DNA of 64,000 bases from positions 3,644 to 67,643 of the forward strand of contig JAOHEU010000002.1 in the NCBI GenBank assembly GCA_028097645.1, read 5' to 3'. Within the stretch, counting starts at the first letter, position 1, and the number at the start of each line of letters is the position of its first letter. The stretch is from Candidatus Pelagibacter sp. (GTDB taxonomy: Bacteria; Pseudomonadota; Alphaproteobacteria; Pelagibacterales; Pelagibacteraceae). Positions 37,751-46,745 of the stretch are shown one piece after another. The notes below the pieces were generated by a model. That model was not told the DNA's origin, ran no database searches, and was given only the letters and a program-made list of their open reading frames with translations. The position numbers were made by a program, and so were the translations under genes.

Positions 37751-40330
37751 ATGCAAAAAACTGAAGCTCCAAAAGATAACAATATTAAATTAATCTCTAT
37801 GCATGATGAGATGAGCTCATCTTATCTGTCTTATGCAATGAGTGTAATTGTTAGTAGGGCTTTACCTGATGTAAGAGATGGTCTGAAACCTGTTCATAGA
37901 AGAATTTTATATGCAATGTATAAAGGTGGATATGATTGGTCTAAACAATTTAGAAAATCTGCAAGAATAGTCGGGGATGTAATTGGTAAATATCACCCAC
38001 ATGGTGATCAATCAGTTTATGATGCGCTAGTTAGAATGGTTCAAGATTTTTCAATGAGCTTACCTTTGGTCCAAGGCCAAGGTAATTTTGGATCAATAGA
38101 TGGAGATCCTGCTGCTGCTATGAGATATACTGAAACAAGACTTTCAAAAGTATCACAGTTTTTAATTGATGATATTGAAAAAAATACTGTTTCGTACAAA
38201 AGTAATTATGATGAAACTGAAAAAGAACCAACGGTCTTGCCAGCTCAATATCCAAATCTTTTAGTGAATGGTGCAGGTGGTATTGCCGTAGGTATGGCGA
38301 CCAGTATACCTCCACATAATTTAGGTGAAATAATAGATGGAACTTTAGCCTTAATAGATAATAAAGATATTAAAGTTAAAGAGTTAATGAAACATATACC
38401 TGGACCAGATTTTCCAACAGGCGGTGTCATTATTGGAAAAGATATAATTAAACAAGGCTACAACAACGGAAGAGGATCATTTAAGATTAGAGGAGAAGTT
38501 TCTTCAGAAACTCTTAAAAATGGTAGAGATAGATTGGTTATTACATCAATTCCTTATCAAGTTAATAAATCAGTTTTAAATGAAAGAATTGCACAACTTG
38601 TTAGAGAGAAAAAAATTGAAGGAATTAAAGATATTAGAGATGAGTCTAATAGAGAAGGTATTAGAGTTGCTATTGATTTAAGAAATGGTGTTGAACCAGA
38701 AACAATTAAAAGACAACTTTATAAAAATACTCAAATTGAAAGTTCATTTGGCTTTAATACTCTAGCAATTGTTGATGGAAAACCAAAAACTTGTAATTTA
38801 AAAGATTTTTTAACAAACTTTTTATCTTTTAGAGAAGACGTTGTTATAAAAAAGACTAAATTTGACCTTCAAAAGGCTGAGGAAAGAGCTCATATATTAT
38901 TAGGACTGTCTGTATCAGTTGAAAACTTAGATAAAATTATAAAAATTATACGTTCATCTAAAACACCAGATGACGCTAAACAATCTATATTAAAAACTAA
39001 GTGGAAAATAAATAAAACTCAAAAACTTATTTCTTTAGTAGAAGGTAAAAAAAGTAAAAATATTTACTCTTTATCTGAAGATCAAGTTGTAGCTATTTTA
39101 GAATTAAGATTACAGAAATTAACAGCCCTTGGTATTAATGAGATTGAAATTGAAATCAAAAAATTAGCTGAACTAATTGCAAAATACAAAAAAATCATTT
39201 CATCTAAAAAAGAACTTTTAAAAGTAATTAGTGAAGAGCTTAAAAATATAAAAGAAAAATTTGCTGTTCCAAGAAGAACTAAGATTATTGATGCCGTATT
39301 AAATTATGACATTGAAGAAACAATTCAAAAACAATCAGTAATTATAACTGTCACTCTGCAAGGATATATCAAAAGAGGCTCTTTAGACGGTGTTAAACAG
39401 CAAAAAAGAGGTGGAAAGGGTAAATCTGGTATTACAACCCGGGATCAAGATTCAGTCATTCAAACGCTTTCTGTTAACACACATACATCTGTTCTTTTCT
39501 TTTCTACTGAAGGACTGGTTTACAAGGTTAAAGCCTGGAAGATTCCTGAAGGCTCAACTACATCCAAAGGTAAATCTTTATTTAATATTTTACCTTTAAA
39601 AAACCATCAATCAATTAGTTCTATAATGCCAATGCCTGAAGATGAGACAGACTCTAAAAATTACCAAATTATTTTTGCAACTGCACAAGGTAAAGTTAGA
39701 AAAAATAGTTTAGAGGATTTTTCATCAATTAATGCCTCAGGTAAAATTGCAATGAAGTTAGATAATAATGATAAAATTGTAGGCGTTAAAATTTGTCAAG
39801 ATGATCAAGATGTAATTTTAAGCACTAAGTTTGGTAAATGTATAAGATTTGAAGCAAAAAAGTTAAGAGTATTTAAAGGAAGATCATCAAAAGGAATTAA
39901 AGGAATAGAGTTGGCTCCAAATGACCAAATTGTTTCTCTATCTGTAATAGACAGCGATAAAATGAAAAAAAATGGTAAAAAATCTAAAGATGATAAATCT
40001 GAAATAAAAGCCAAAGAAAAATTTGTCTTATCAATAAGTGAAAATGGATTTGGTAAGAAAACTTCTCATGTTGATTACAGAGTTACCAATAGAGGAGGTA
40101 AAGGTATAATTGGAATAGTTAACTCTCCAAGAAATGGAAATATAACGTCTTCTTTCCCAGTTTTTGAGGGAGATGAAATACTTATTTCTACAAACAAAGG
40201 TAGAGTAATAAGAGTAGCTGTTAAAGAAATAAGAACTGCTGGTAGAAACACTCAAGGTGTAAGAATTATAAAATTATCAGGTGAAGAAAAAGTAGTGTCT
40301 GCAATTAAAATCGATGATAATCTTGTCTAA
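37751..40330 (+). CDS. gyrA: DNA gyrase subunit A
   Basis: Breakage-reunion subunit of gyrase that introduces negative supercoils. The catalytic tyrosine is Tyr126 in [10 protein letters not shown], the GyrA box is QKRGGKG, and six C-terminal beta-pinwheel repeats follow, the last with a lysine-rich insert near residue 740. Length 859 aa is normal. The residue equivalent to E. coli Ser83, the main quinolone-resistance position, is Gln87 ([10 protein letters not shown]). The stop overlaps the coaD start by one base. Confidence 0.97.
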   Translation: MQKTEAPKDNNIKLISMHDEMSSSYLSYAMSVIVSRALPDVRDGLKPVHRRILYAMYKGGYDWSKQFRKSARIVGDVIGKYHPHGDQSVYDALVRMVQDFSMSLPLVQGQGNFGSIDGDPAAAMRYTETRLSKVSQFLIDDIEKNTVSYKSNYDETEKEPTVLPAQYPNLLVNGAGGIAVGMATSIPPHNLGEIIDGTLALIDNKDIKVKELMKHIPGPDFPTGGVIIGKDIIKQGYNNGRGSFKIRGEVSSETLKNGRDRLVITSIPYQVNKSVLNERIAQLVREKKIEGIKDIRDESNREGIRVAIDLRNGVEPETIKRQLYKNTQIESSFGFNTLAIVDGKPKTCNLKDFLTNFLSFREDVVIKKTKFDLQKAEERAHILLGLSVSVENLDKIIKIIRSSKTPDDAKQSILKTKWKINKTQKLISLVEGKKSKNIYSLSEDQVVAILELRLQKLTALGINEIEIEIKKLAELIAKYKKIISSKKELLKVISEELKNIKEKFAVPRRTKIIDAVLNYDIEETIQKQSVIITVTLQGYIKRGSLDGVKQQKRGGKGKSGITTRDQDSVIQTLSVNTHTSVLFFSTEGLVYKVKAWKIPEGSTTSKGKSLFNILPLKNHQSISSIMPMPEDETDSKNYQIIFATAQGKVRKNSLEDFSSINASGKIAMKLDNNDKIVGVKICQDDQDVILSTKFGKCIRFEAKKLRVFKGRSSKGIKGIELAPNDQIVSLSVIDSDKMKKNGKKSKDDKSEIKAKEKFVLSISENGFGKKTSHVDYRVTNRGGKGIIGIVNSPRNGNITSSFPVFEGDEILISTNKGRVIRVAVKEIRTAGRNTQGVRIIKLSGEEKVVSAIKIDDNLV

Positions 40331-40824
40331 TGAATAAGGTAGCAATTTACCCCGGTACATTCGATCCTATTACTTATGGTCATATTGATGTTATTAAAAA
40401 AGCCTTAAAGTTATTTGATAAAATTGTTGTTGGTGTTTCAGACGTGAGTAATAAAAACTACCTATTTAGCTCTGAGGAACGGATCAATATTGTTAATAAA
40501 GCATTATTTAAAGATTTAAGGTTAAATAAAAAGAAAATATCTGTTGTTTCATTTAGTTCTCTTACAACTGATTTATGTAAAAAATATAAATCTAATATAA
40601 TTTTAAGAGGTTTAAGAGCAGTTTCTGACTTTGAGTATGAATTTCAATTGGCAGGAATGAATAGAAAACTTAACAATAATATTGAAACAATTTTTTTAAT
40701 GTCTGATGTTGAAAATCAAATAATATCCTCAAGGTTTGTTAAGGAAATTGTTAAATTAAATGGAGATATAAGAAAATTTACTACCAAAAGTACAATTAAA
40801 TCTTTAAAAGACAAATATGAGTAG
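40330..40824 (+). CDS. coaD: Phosphopantetheine adenylyltransferase
   Basis: Fourth enzyme of coenzyme A synthesis; joins phosphopantetheine and ATP. The nucleotidyltransferase motif is YPGTFDPITYGH with His18, and ISSRFVKEI lies near residue 127. RGLRAVSDFEYEFQLAGMNR is the substrate loop typical of CoaD. Length 164 aa is normal. It is coupled to gyrA by a 1-nt overlap and to the next gene by 8 nt. Confidence 0.96.
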   Translation: MNKVAIYPGTFDPITYGHIDVIKKALKLFDKIVVGVSDVSNKNYLFSSEERINIVNKALFKDLRLNKKKISVVSFSSLTTDLCKKYKSNIILRGLRAVSDFEYEFQLAGMNRKLNNNIETIFLMSDVENQIISSRFVKEIVKLNGDIRKFTTKSTIKSLKDKYE

Positions 40825-41377
40825 AATTTTAACAAGTATATTTATTTTATTTTTTTTATTTACTAATCAATTAATAGCACAGGAGAATATAATGATTTTA
40901 AAATTAAAGGATGGGAATGTAAAAATTGAGTTATTTGAAGATGTAGCTCCAAATCACGTAAAAAGAATTAAAGAACTAGCTGACAGTGGTCAGTATGACA
41001 ATGTAGTATTTCATCGTGTTATTGATGGATTTATGGCTCAAACTGGTGATGTAAAATTTGGTAATTCAGAATCAGGTGATTTTGATTTACGAAGAGCTGG
41101 AATGGGCGGATCAGATTTACCAGATTTAAAACAAGAATTTAGTAGTGTACCTCATGACAGAGGCACTTTATCAATGGCTAGATCATCAGACCCTGATAGT
41201 GCTAATAGTCAATTTTTTATATGTTTTAAGCCGGCACCATTTCTTGACAGACAGTATACCGTTTTTGGTAAAGTTTTAGAAGGGATGGAATTTGTTGATA
41301 TGATTAAAAGAGGTGATGAAAATAACAACGGTTCAGTTTCAGACCCAGATAAAATTATCAGTTTTAAATCTCAATAG
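40817..41377 (+). CDS. Secreted cyclophilin-type peptidyl-prolyl cis-trans isomerase
   Basis: Proline-isomerase foldase, apparently periplasmic: residues 1-21 form a signal peptide (hydrophobic ILTSIFILFFLFTNQLIA) before the short cyclophilin domain. Motifs FHRVIDGFMAQTGD, ANSQFFICF and LDRQYTVFGKV are intact, including the catalytic Arg. Length 186 aa is normal for a bacterial PpiA. It sits between coaD and tgt, a usual alphaproteobacterial order. Confidence 0.92.
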   Translation: MSRILTSIFILFFLFTNQLIAQENIMILKLKDGNVKIELFEDVAPNHVKRIKELADSGQYDNVVFHRVIDGFMAQTGDVKFGNSESGDFDLRRAGMGGSDLPDLKQEFSSVPHDRGTLSMARSSDPDSANSQFFICFKPAPFLDRQYTVFGKVLEGMEFVDMIKRGDENNNGSVSDPDKIISFKSQ

Positions 41378-41386
41378 TTTCTTTAA

Positions 41387-42499
41387 ATGGCATTAAAAGA
41401 TTTTGCCTTTAAAGTTTTACATAAAGATAAGTTTGCAAGATGTGGTGTAATCGAGACCCATAGAGGTAATATTAATACACCTGCTTTTATGCCAGTTGGC
41501 ACACAAGCGACAGTAAAAGCTTGTACCATTGATGATATTAAAAAAACTGGATCTGAAATAATATTATCTAACACTTATCATCTAATGATTAGACCTGGTG
41601 TTGATAGAGTCCAATTAGCTGGTGGTCTTCATAATTTTATGAATTGTGATTTACCAATTCTTACAGATTCTGGTGGATTTCAAGTAATGTCATTATCTAA
41701 ACTTAATAAAATAGATAGGGAAAAAGGAGCAATTTTTAATTCACACGTCGATGGAAAAAAATTTTTTTTAAGTCCTGAGGAAAGTATAAGAATTCAATTG
41801 GGGTTAAACTCAGACATAGTTATGATAATGGATGAATGCCCTCGAAAATCAAATGACTATGATTTAATTAAAAGGTCAATGGATTTATCTTTATATTGGG
41901 CCGAGAGATCCAAAAAGGCATTTGGTAAAAATCCTCATAAAGCTCTTTTTGGAATTGTTCAAGGTGGTTTATTTGAAGATCTTAGAATTAAATCGTTAAA
42001 TGAATTAATCAAAATTGGTTTTGATGGTTATGCGATGGGTGGTTTAGCAGTAGGGGAGTCTCAAAATGAAATGTTTGGAGTTTTGGATAATATTAAAGAA
42101 TATCTACCAGATGAAAAACCTCATTATTTAATGGGTGTAGGGACTCCATCTGATATAATTGGTGCTGTAAAAAGAGGTATAGATATGTTTGATTGTGTCT
42201 TACCCACCAGATCAGGAAGAACAGGATTAGCTTTTACATGGGAAGGAAGAATAAATATTAAAAATAATAAGTATCAAACTGACAACACTCCCCTGGATCC
42301 CAATTGTAACAATTTGAATCTTAATAAATATTCAAAAAATTATTTGAATCACTTGTTTAATACCAATGAGATCTTAGCTTCAATGCTCTTAACTCTTCAT
42401 AATATTAATTTTTATCAAGAACTAATGTCAGCAATTAGAAAGAATATATCTGAGGGTACATTTGATCAATTTCATGATAAATACATAGATAAGTTGTAG
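41387..42499 (+). CDS. tgt: tRNA-guanine transglycosylase with a degenerate zinc site
   Basis: Exchanges guanine 34 for preQ1 in tRNA-Asn, -Asp, -His and -Tyr on the way to queuosine. The catalytic aspartates are present in TDSGGFQ (Asp94) and in FDCVLPTRSGRTG (Asp269). Length 370 aa is normal. The C-terminal zinc site, normally CxCxxC plus a histidine about 31 residues after the first Cys, reads Cys307, Asn309, Leu312 and His338: two cysteines are missing, while the surrounding DP..C....KYSKNYLNHLF and LLTLHN align well. The enzyme otherwise looks functional. Confidence 0.95.
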   Translation: MALKDFAFKVLHKDKFARCGVIETHRGNINTPAFMPVGTQATVKACTIDDIKKTGSEIILSNTYHLMIRPGVDRVQLAGGLHNFMNCDLPILTDSGGFQVMSLSKLNKIDREKGAIFNSHVDGKKFFLSPEESIRIQLGLNSDIVMIMDECPRKSNDYDLIKRSMDLSLYWAERSKKAFGKNPHKALFGIVQGGLFEDLRIKSLNELIKIGFDGYAMGGLAVGESQNEMFGVLDNIKEYLPDEKPHYLMGVGTPSDIIGAVKRGIDMFDCVLPTRSGRTGLAFTWEGRINIKNNKYQTDNTPLDPNCNNLNLNKYSKNYLNHLFNTNEILASMLLTLHNINFYQELMSAIRKNISEGTFDQFHDKYIDKL

Positions 42500-42530
42500 A
42501 AGATAAACAATTTTTTGTTCAATTTGACGT

Positions 42531-42560
42531 TTGAAAAAATAAAATAATTCTGTATATAAC
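42531..42560 (+). promoter_or_regulatory. Candidate promoter of tRNA-Lys
   Basis: TTGAAA (42531-42536) and TATAAC (42555-42560) are separated by 18 nt and would start transcription near 42567, about 17 nt before the tRNA. TTGACG at 42524-42529 is an alternative -35 box. Confidence 0.4.
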
Positions 42561-42583
42561 AACTATTCAATTTGAATATATGG

Positions 42584-42659
<76 letters not shown>

Positions 42660-42668
42660 CTATTTGAA

Positions 42669-43496
42669 TTAAGTAATTTTAATTGGTGGATAGTCTAAAA
42701 TTACTTCGTTCATTTTTCCATTTAAATCTTTAATTCTATTATCAGACGATGGGTGGGTACTTAAAAATTCAGGTGGCTCTTTACCTTTATTAAGTTCTTT
42801 CATTCTTTCCCAAATTTTAACTGTTTCCCTGATATCGTAACCAGACAAAGAAGCAAATATCATTCCAAGATAATCTGCTTCGCTTTCTTGTTTTCTGTTA
42901 AAAGGATTAAGAATTCCAAGTTGCGCAAGTAAACCAACAGTATTTTGTCCTGTTGTTCTATTAATATCCGATAAAACACCACCACTCGCTATATCAATAA
43001 TTCTAGTTCCAACATTTAACAATGTTCCTCTACTAGCTCTTTCAACTGAATGTTTGGCAACAGCATGTGCAATTTCATGACCCATTACAGCTGCTAATCC
43101 ATTAGTGTTTTTTGTTGCATCTAATATACCCGTATAAACTGCTATCTTACCACCAGGCATGCACCAAGCATTACGTACTTTTTTTTTATCAATTAAAATG
43201 TATTCCCAATCAAAATTTTTTGTTGGGTCATCCAAATTTTCTCTGTCAAAATATTCAGAAATTGAGTCTTCCATTTTTTTACCAATTTCTTTAATTTCAT
43301 TGAGCGTTTTAGTGTCATCACTCATTTTTTCTTTTTCTTTAATTTTTTCATAAACTCTTGCAGCTTGTGCGTTAAGGCTGGTCTCTGAAACAATCTTTAA
43401 TTGTTTTCTCTCAGTAATTGGTGCAGTTGTACAAGAAGGTAGTAAAAAACCACCACAACTACAACCCACATATGACAAAAATTTTCTTCTATTCAT
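42669..43496 (-). CDS. M48-family zinc metalloprotease, predicted Tat-exported lipoprotein
   Basis: Periplasmic, membrane-anchored protease of the M48 family related to envelope quality-control proteases such as BepA and LoiP. The N-terminus MNRRKFLSYVG is a twin-arginine signal and LLPSC is a lipobox with acceptor Cys22. The zinc site HEIAH is followed downstream by ESEADYLG, whose glutamate is the third ligand. Length 275 aa is normal for the short members without TPR repeats. It stands alone, divergent from the DUF502 gene. Confidence 0.9.
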   Translation of the reverse strand: MNRRKFLSYVGCSCGGFLLPSCTTAPITERKQLKIVSETSLNAQAARVYEKIKEKEKMSDDTKTLNEIKEIGKKMEDSISEYFDRENLDDPTKNFDWEYILIDKKKVRNAWCMPGGKIAVYTGILDATKNTNGLAAVMGHEIAHAVAKHSVERASRGTLLNVGTRIIDIASGGVLSDINRTTGQNTVGLLAQLGILNPFNRKQESEADYLGMIFASLSGYDIRETVKIWERMKELNKGKEPPEFLSTHPSSDNRIKDLNGKMNEVILDYPPIKIT

Positions 43497-43527
43497 TTTA
43501 ATATAAAATTGATAATAACATTATATT

Positions 43528-43605
43528 ATGAATCTTAATAATAAAATTCTAATTGTATTATTTATTGTTGCAATTTCTTTTGTAATTTACTCAAGTTTCA
43601 ATTGA
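43528..43605 (+). CDS. Possible 25-residue membrane microprotein
   Basis: An ATG-started frame of 25 codons, mostly hydrophobic (ILIVLFIVAISFVIY) with a short polar N-terminus, ends 4 nt before the DUF502 start. It would be a single membrane helix. No convincing ribosome site precedes it and no family is recognised; A+T-rich DNA often encodes such stretches by chance. Confidence 0.25.
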   Translation: MNLNNKILIVLFIVAISFVIYSSFN

Positions 43606-43609
43606 TAAT

Positions 43610-44227
43610 ATGGAAAAAAAATCAAAACGAAAAGCATTATCATTAACACTTAGAAACTATTTTATTACTGGTGTAGTTGTACTTATACCAATTGGTTTTA
43701 CATTATATCTTAGTAAAATTTTAATAGGTATATCTTCAAATCTAATTCCAAAAAATCTTAACCCCAATCATTATTTGCCGTTTGATATACCCGGAGTAGA
43801 AATTTTAATTTCAATATTACTTATAACTGTAGTGGGTGGTTTATCTTTATCCTTTTTTGGAAGAAGAATTTTAAAATTAATCGATGATCTATTTAAAAGA
43901 ATTCCTTTTTTAAGAACTGTTTATTCAGCAATTGTTCAAATGACAGAAACATTTTCTAAAAAAGATGACAATAAAAAAAGTGTAGTTTTAATTGAATACC
44001 CAAGAAAAGGTGTTTGGGCCGTAGGTTTCGCAACTAAGGAAAATACAGGTGAGATGGCAGAAAAAACGAATAAAAAATTGATTAATGTTTTTGTCCCAAC
44101 CACACCAAACCCTACAAGTGGCTTTTTGTTAATGTTTCCAATTGAAGATGTGATTTATTTGAATATGACTTTTGAAGAAGCGTCTAAATTTATTGTTTCT
44201 GCAGGTACTTCTAATAAACAAACTTAG
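43610..44227 (+). CDS. DUF502 family membrane protein
   Basis: Conserved membrane protein of unknown function, 205 aa. Two hydrophobic helices (about residues 17-36 and 63-85) are followed by a conserved soluble domain with IPFLRTVYSAIVQMTETFS, VVLIEYPRKGVWAVGFATKE and VFVPTTPNPTSGFLLMFP, which define DUF502. In alphaproteobacteria it is commonly next to recG, as here; the two converge with a 4-nt overlap. The function cannot be told from sequence. Confidence 0.85.
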   Translation: MEKKSKRKALSLTLRNYFITGVVVLIPIGFTLYLSKILIGISSNLIPKNLNPNHYLPFDIPGVEILISILLITVVGGLSLSFFGRRILKLIDDLFKRIPFLRTVYSAIVQMTETFSKKDDNKKSVVLIEYPRKGVWAVGFATKENTGEMAEKTNKKLINVFVPTTPNPTSGFLLMFPIEDVIYLNMTFEEASKFIVSAGTSNKQT

Positions 44228-46275
44228 GCAATATCATTTATAATATCAGCTCTATCATATAATTTGATAAGAGGTTTATATTTGCCAATATCAGCATTAA
44301 CTAATTCAATTCTTCTAATTTCTTTTTCTGCTAGTATAAAAAGATCGCTATTATGTATTGGATCAGCTAATTTAAAATTTTTAATTCCACTTTGTTTAAA
44401 TCCTAATATATCACCAAAACCTCTAATTTTCATATCTTCCTCAGAAATATAAAAACCATCAGTAGATTCTTTCAAAGTATTGATTCTTTTTTTTGCATTT
44501 TCACTTAAGTTGGATTTAAACATTAGTATACAGGTAGAGTCTTTATCACCTCTTCCAACACGACCTCTAAGCTGATGTAATTGTGATAAACCAAATTTGT
44601 TAGCATTTTCGATTATTATTACGTTTGCATTTGGAAAATCTATACCAACTTCAATAATTGTAGTTGATACTAAAATTTGGAATTTTTTCCTTAAAAAATT
44701 ATCTAAGATAATCTCTTTTTCTTCTAAATCAGTTTTGCCATGTAAAAGAGATACTTGATTAGGAAAAATTTTATTCAGATATTCAAATTTTTTAACAGCA
44801 GATGAATGATCTAATTTTTTACTTTCTTCAATAAGTGGACAAACCCAGAATATTTGATTTCCAGATTTGATTTCTTTTTTAATAAATTTAATAACATCAT
44901 CAATTTTACTTTCTAATTTACTATATGTTTTAATAGGTTTTCTTGACTTAGGTTTTTCTCTTATAATTGAAAGATCCATATCTCCATAAAGTGTCATCGT
45001 TAATGTTCTGGGTATAGGGGTTGCGGTCATCAACAAAACATCACAGTCTTTTCCACCTTTATCAGATAAACGTTTTCTTTGATTAACACCAAATTTATGC
45101 TGTTCATCTATAACAATTAATCCTAAATTTTTAAAAAATACTTTTTTTTGAAAAATTGCATGAGTTCCAAAAATGATATCTATTTTATTATCAGCTAATT
45201 TATTTAAAATTTCTTTTTTAGTTTTGTATTCTGATTTACCAGAAATTAATTGAATATTTATTTGATTTGAAAATAGTTTTTTTGCAAAGTTAAAATGTTG
45301 TCTAGCTAGTATTTCTGTTGGTGCCATAAAAGCGACCTGAAATCCAGAATTAATAGTATTATATGCGGCTAACAAAGATACTATAGTTTTTCCACTTCCA
45401 ACATCTCCCTGAAGTAATCTAAACATTTTATTGGTTGATGAAAGATCGTTATTTATTTCTTCTAATGTTGTTAACTGATCTTTAGTAAGCGTAAATTCTA
45501 ATTTTTTTAGAATTTTATTTTGTTTTGCTTTATTTACAACTTTACTTTTTTTTTTAATTTTTTTAATTTTTTTTCTTATTTCAGAGTTAACTAAAAATGT
45601 TGAAAAAATTTCATCAAAAGCTAATCTTTGATAAAAATTTTTCTTATAATTACCTATATTTTCTGGTTTATGTAATTCTACAATTGCATCATTCCATTTT
45701 ATATTTCCAAATTTATCTAAAATATTTTCTGAGTGCCATTCATTTAAAGTGGGGAGGTTTCTTATTATTTGATTAATAATCTTGTTATAAATTTTTTCAG
45801 AAATTCCCTCTGTTAATGAGTATGTGATATGTTTTTGCTTTATAAGTGAGGAGTCTTCAGAAATATATTTGGGATTAGTAAGTTGATATTTGTTTCTAAA
45901 AAAACCAATTTTTCCACTAATAGTTATTTCTTTTTTTAGAGGAAGAATTTTTCTTACATAACCTTCATAACTATTAAAAAAAATACAATCAATTTCACCT
46001 GTTTCATCAATACAAGAAACTTTATTTGGCAGATTTCTAACTCTTGGAAAAGAATATTTTTGAGGAATAATAGTAATTGTTTGGTTTTCACCAATTTTTA
46101 AATCCTTAATTTTTGTCGAACGGCTTCTATCTGTATAGGATTTAGGCAACTTCCATAACAAGTCAAAAATATTATTAATTTTCTTTTTTTTTAATAAATT
46201 AGTTGTTTTAGTGCCAACACCTTTAAGTTTAGTTAAATCTGACAAAAGATATTCATAATTACTTTTATTACTCAT
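44224..46275 (-). CDS. recG: ATP-dependent DNA helicase RecG
   Basis: Branched-DNA helicase that rescues stalled replication forks. I choose the start at 46275 (MSNKSNYEYLL); a start 11 codons upstream would overlap the divergent sdhE. The N-terminal wedge/OB domain holds PKSYTDRS. The motor has Walker A LLQGDVGSGKT, Walker B DEQH and the RecG-typical LMTATPIPRTL. The C-terminal part includes HQLRGRVGRG. Length 683 aa is normal. Confidence 0.95.
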   Translation of the reverse strand: MSNKSNYEYLLSDLTKLKGVGTKTTNLLKKKKINNIFDLLWKLPKSYTDRSRSTKIKDLKIGENQTITIIPQKYSFPRVRNLPNKVSCIDETGEIDCIFFNSYEGYVRKILPLKKEITISGKIGFFRNKYQLTNPKYISEDSSLIKQKHITYSLTEGISEKIYNKIINQIIRNLPTLNEWHSENILDKFGNIKWNDAIVELHKPENIGNYKKNFYQRLAFDEIFSTFLVNSEIRKKIKKIKKKSKVVNKAKQNKILKKLEFTLTKDQLTTLEEINNDLSSTNKMFRLLQGDVGSGKTIVSLLAAYNTINSGFQVAFMAPTEILARQHFNFAKKLFSNQINIQLISGKSEYKTKKEILNKLADNKIDIIFGTHAIFQKKVFFKNLGLIVIDEQHKFGVNQRKRLSDKGGKDCDVLLMTATPIPRTLTMTLYGDMDLSIIREKPKSRKPIKTYSKLESKIDDVIKFIKKEIKSGNQIFWVCPLIEESKKLDHSSAVKKFEYLNKIFPNQVSLLHGKTDLEEKEIILDNFLRKKFQILVSTTIIEVGIDFPNANVIIIENANKFGLSQLHQLRGRVGRGDKDSTCILMFKSNLSENAKKRINTLKESTDGFYISEEDMKIRGFGDILGFKQSGIKNFKLADPIHNSDLFILAEKEIRRIELVNADIGKYKPLIKLYDRADIINDIA

Positions 46276-46297
46276 GAAGTGATAATATATTATATTT

Positions 46298-46570
46298 ATG
46301 ACTCTCAATATAGATCTATTAAAAAAAAAAATTGTTTACAGATCAAATTATCGTGGCACAAAAGAAATGGATAAACTTTTAGGATCTTTTACCAAAAAGT
46401 ACATTGAGATATTGAATCTTAAAGATCTTACTGATTTAGAAAAATTGTTAGATATAGATGATACAAATTTATACAATTACTATAATGGTTTAGATTGTGA
46501 TTTTGAATTTAAAGATAACTACGTTAATTCCTTATTTAAGAACTTTAAATATGATGGTGAGAAAAAATAG
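46298..46570 (+). CDS. sdhE: Succinate dehydrogenase assembly factor SdhE
   Basis: Small protein that helps attach FAD to succinate dehydrogenase; homologous to mitochondrial Sdh5/SDHAF2. The motif RSNYRGTKEMD (residues 15-25) contains the conserved RG..E needed for flavinylation. Length 90 aa is normal. It is divergent from recG with a 22-bp gap and its stop codon directly abuts the 3' end of the convergent tRNA-Ser. Confidence 0.92.
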   Translation: MTLNIDLLKKKIVYRSNYRGTKEMDKLLGSFTKKYIEILNLKDLTDLEKLLDIDDTNLYNYYNGLDCDFEFKDNYVNSLFKNFKYDGEKK

Positions 46571-46660
46571 TGGCGGAAGGACTGAGATTCGAACTCAGGA
46601 AAGAGTTGCCCCTTTGCCGGTTTTCAAGACCGGTGCATTCAACCACTCTGCCATCCTTCC
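46571..46660 (-). tRNA. tRNA-Ser (TGA)
   Basis: Minus-strand 90-nt tRNA with acceptor GGAAGGA/TCCTTCC, anticodon loop CTTGAAA (TGA, Ser), a long variable arm as expected for a class II tRNA, T-loop GTTCGAATC, G73 and an encoded CCA. The last base of its CCA is the nucleotide next to the sdhE stop codon. Confidence 0.97.
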
Positions 46661-46745
46661 GTGAAGATTGTTTTATTATTAAAATTATTTAATTCAACCA
46701 TAAAATAGTCTAATAAAAGCTATAACTTATTAATCATTAGTTCCT

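Noticed and set aside
46276..46308. Earlier start for recG
   Set aside because: It would overlap the start of the divergent sdhE; the family-like N-terminus begins at 46275.
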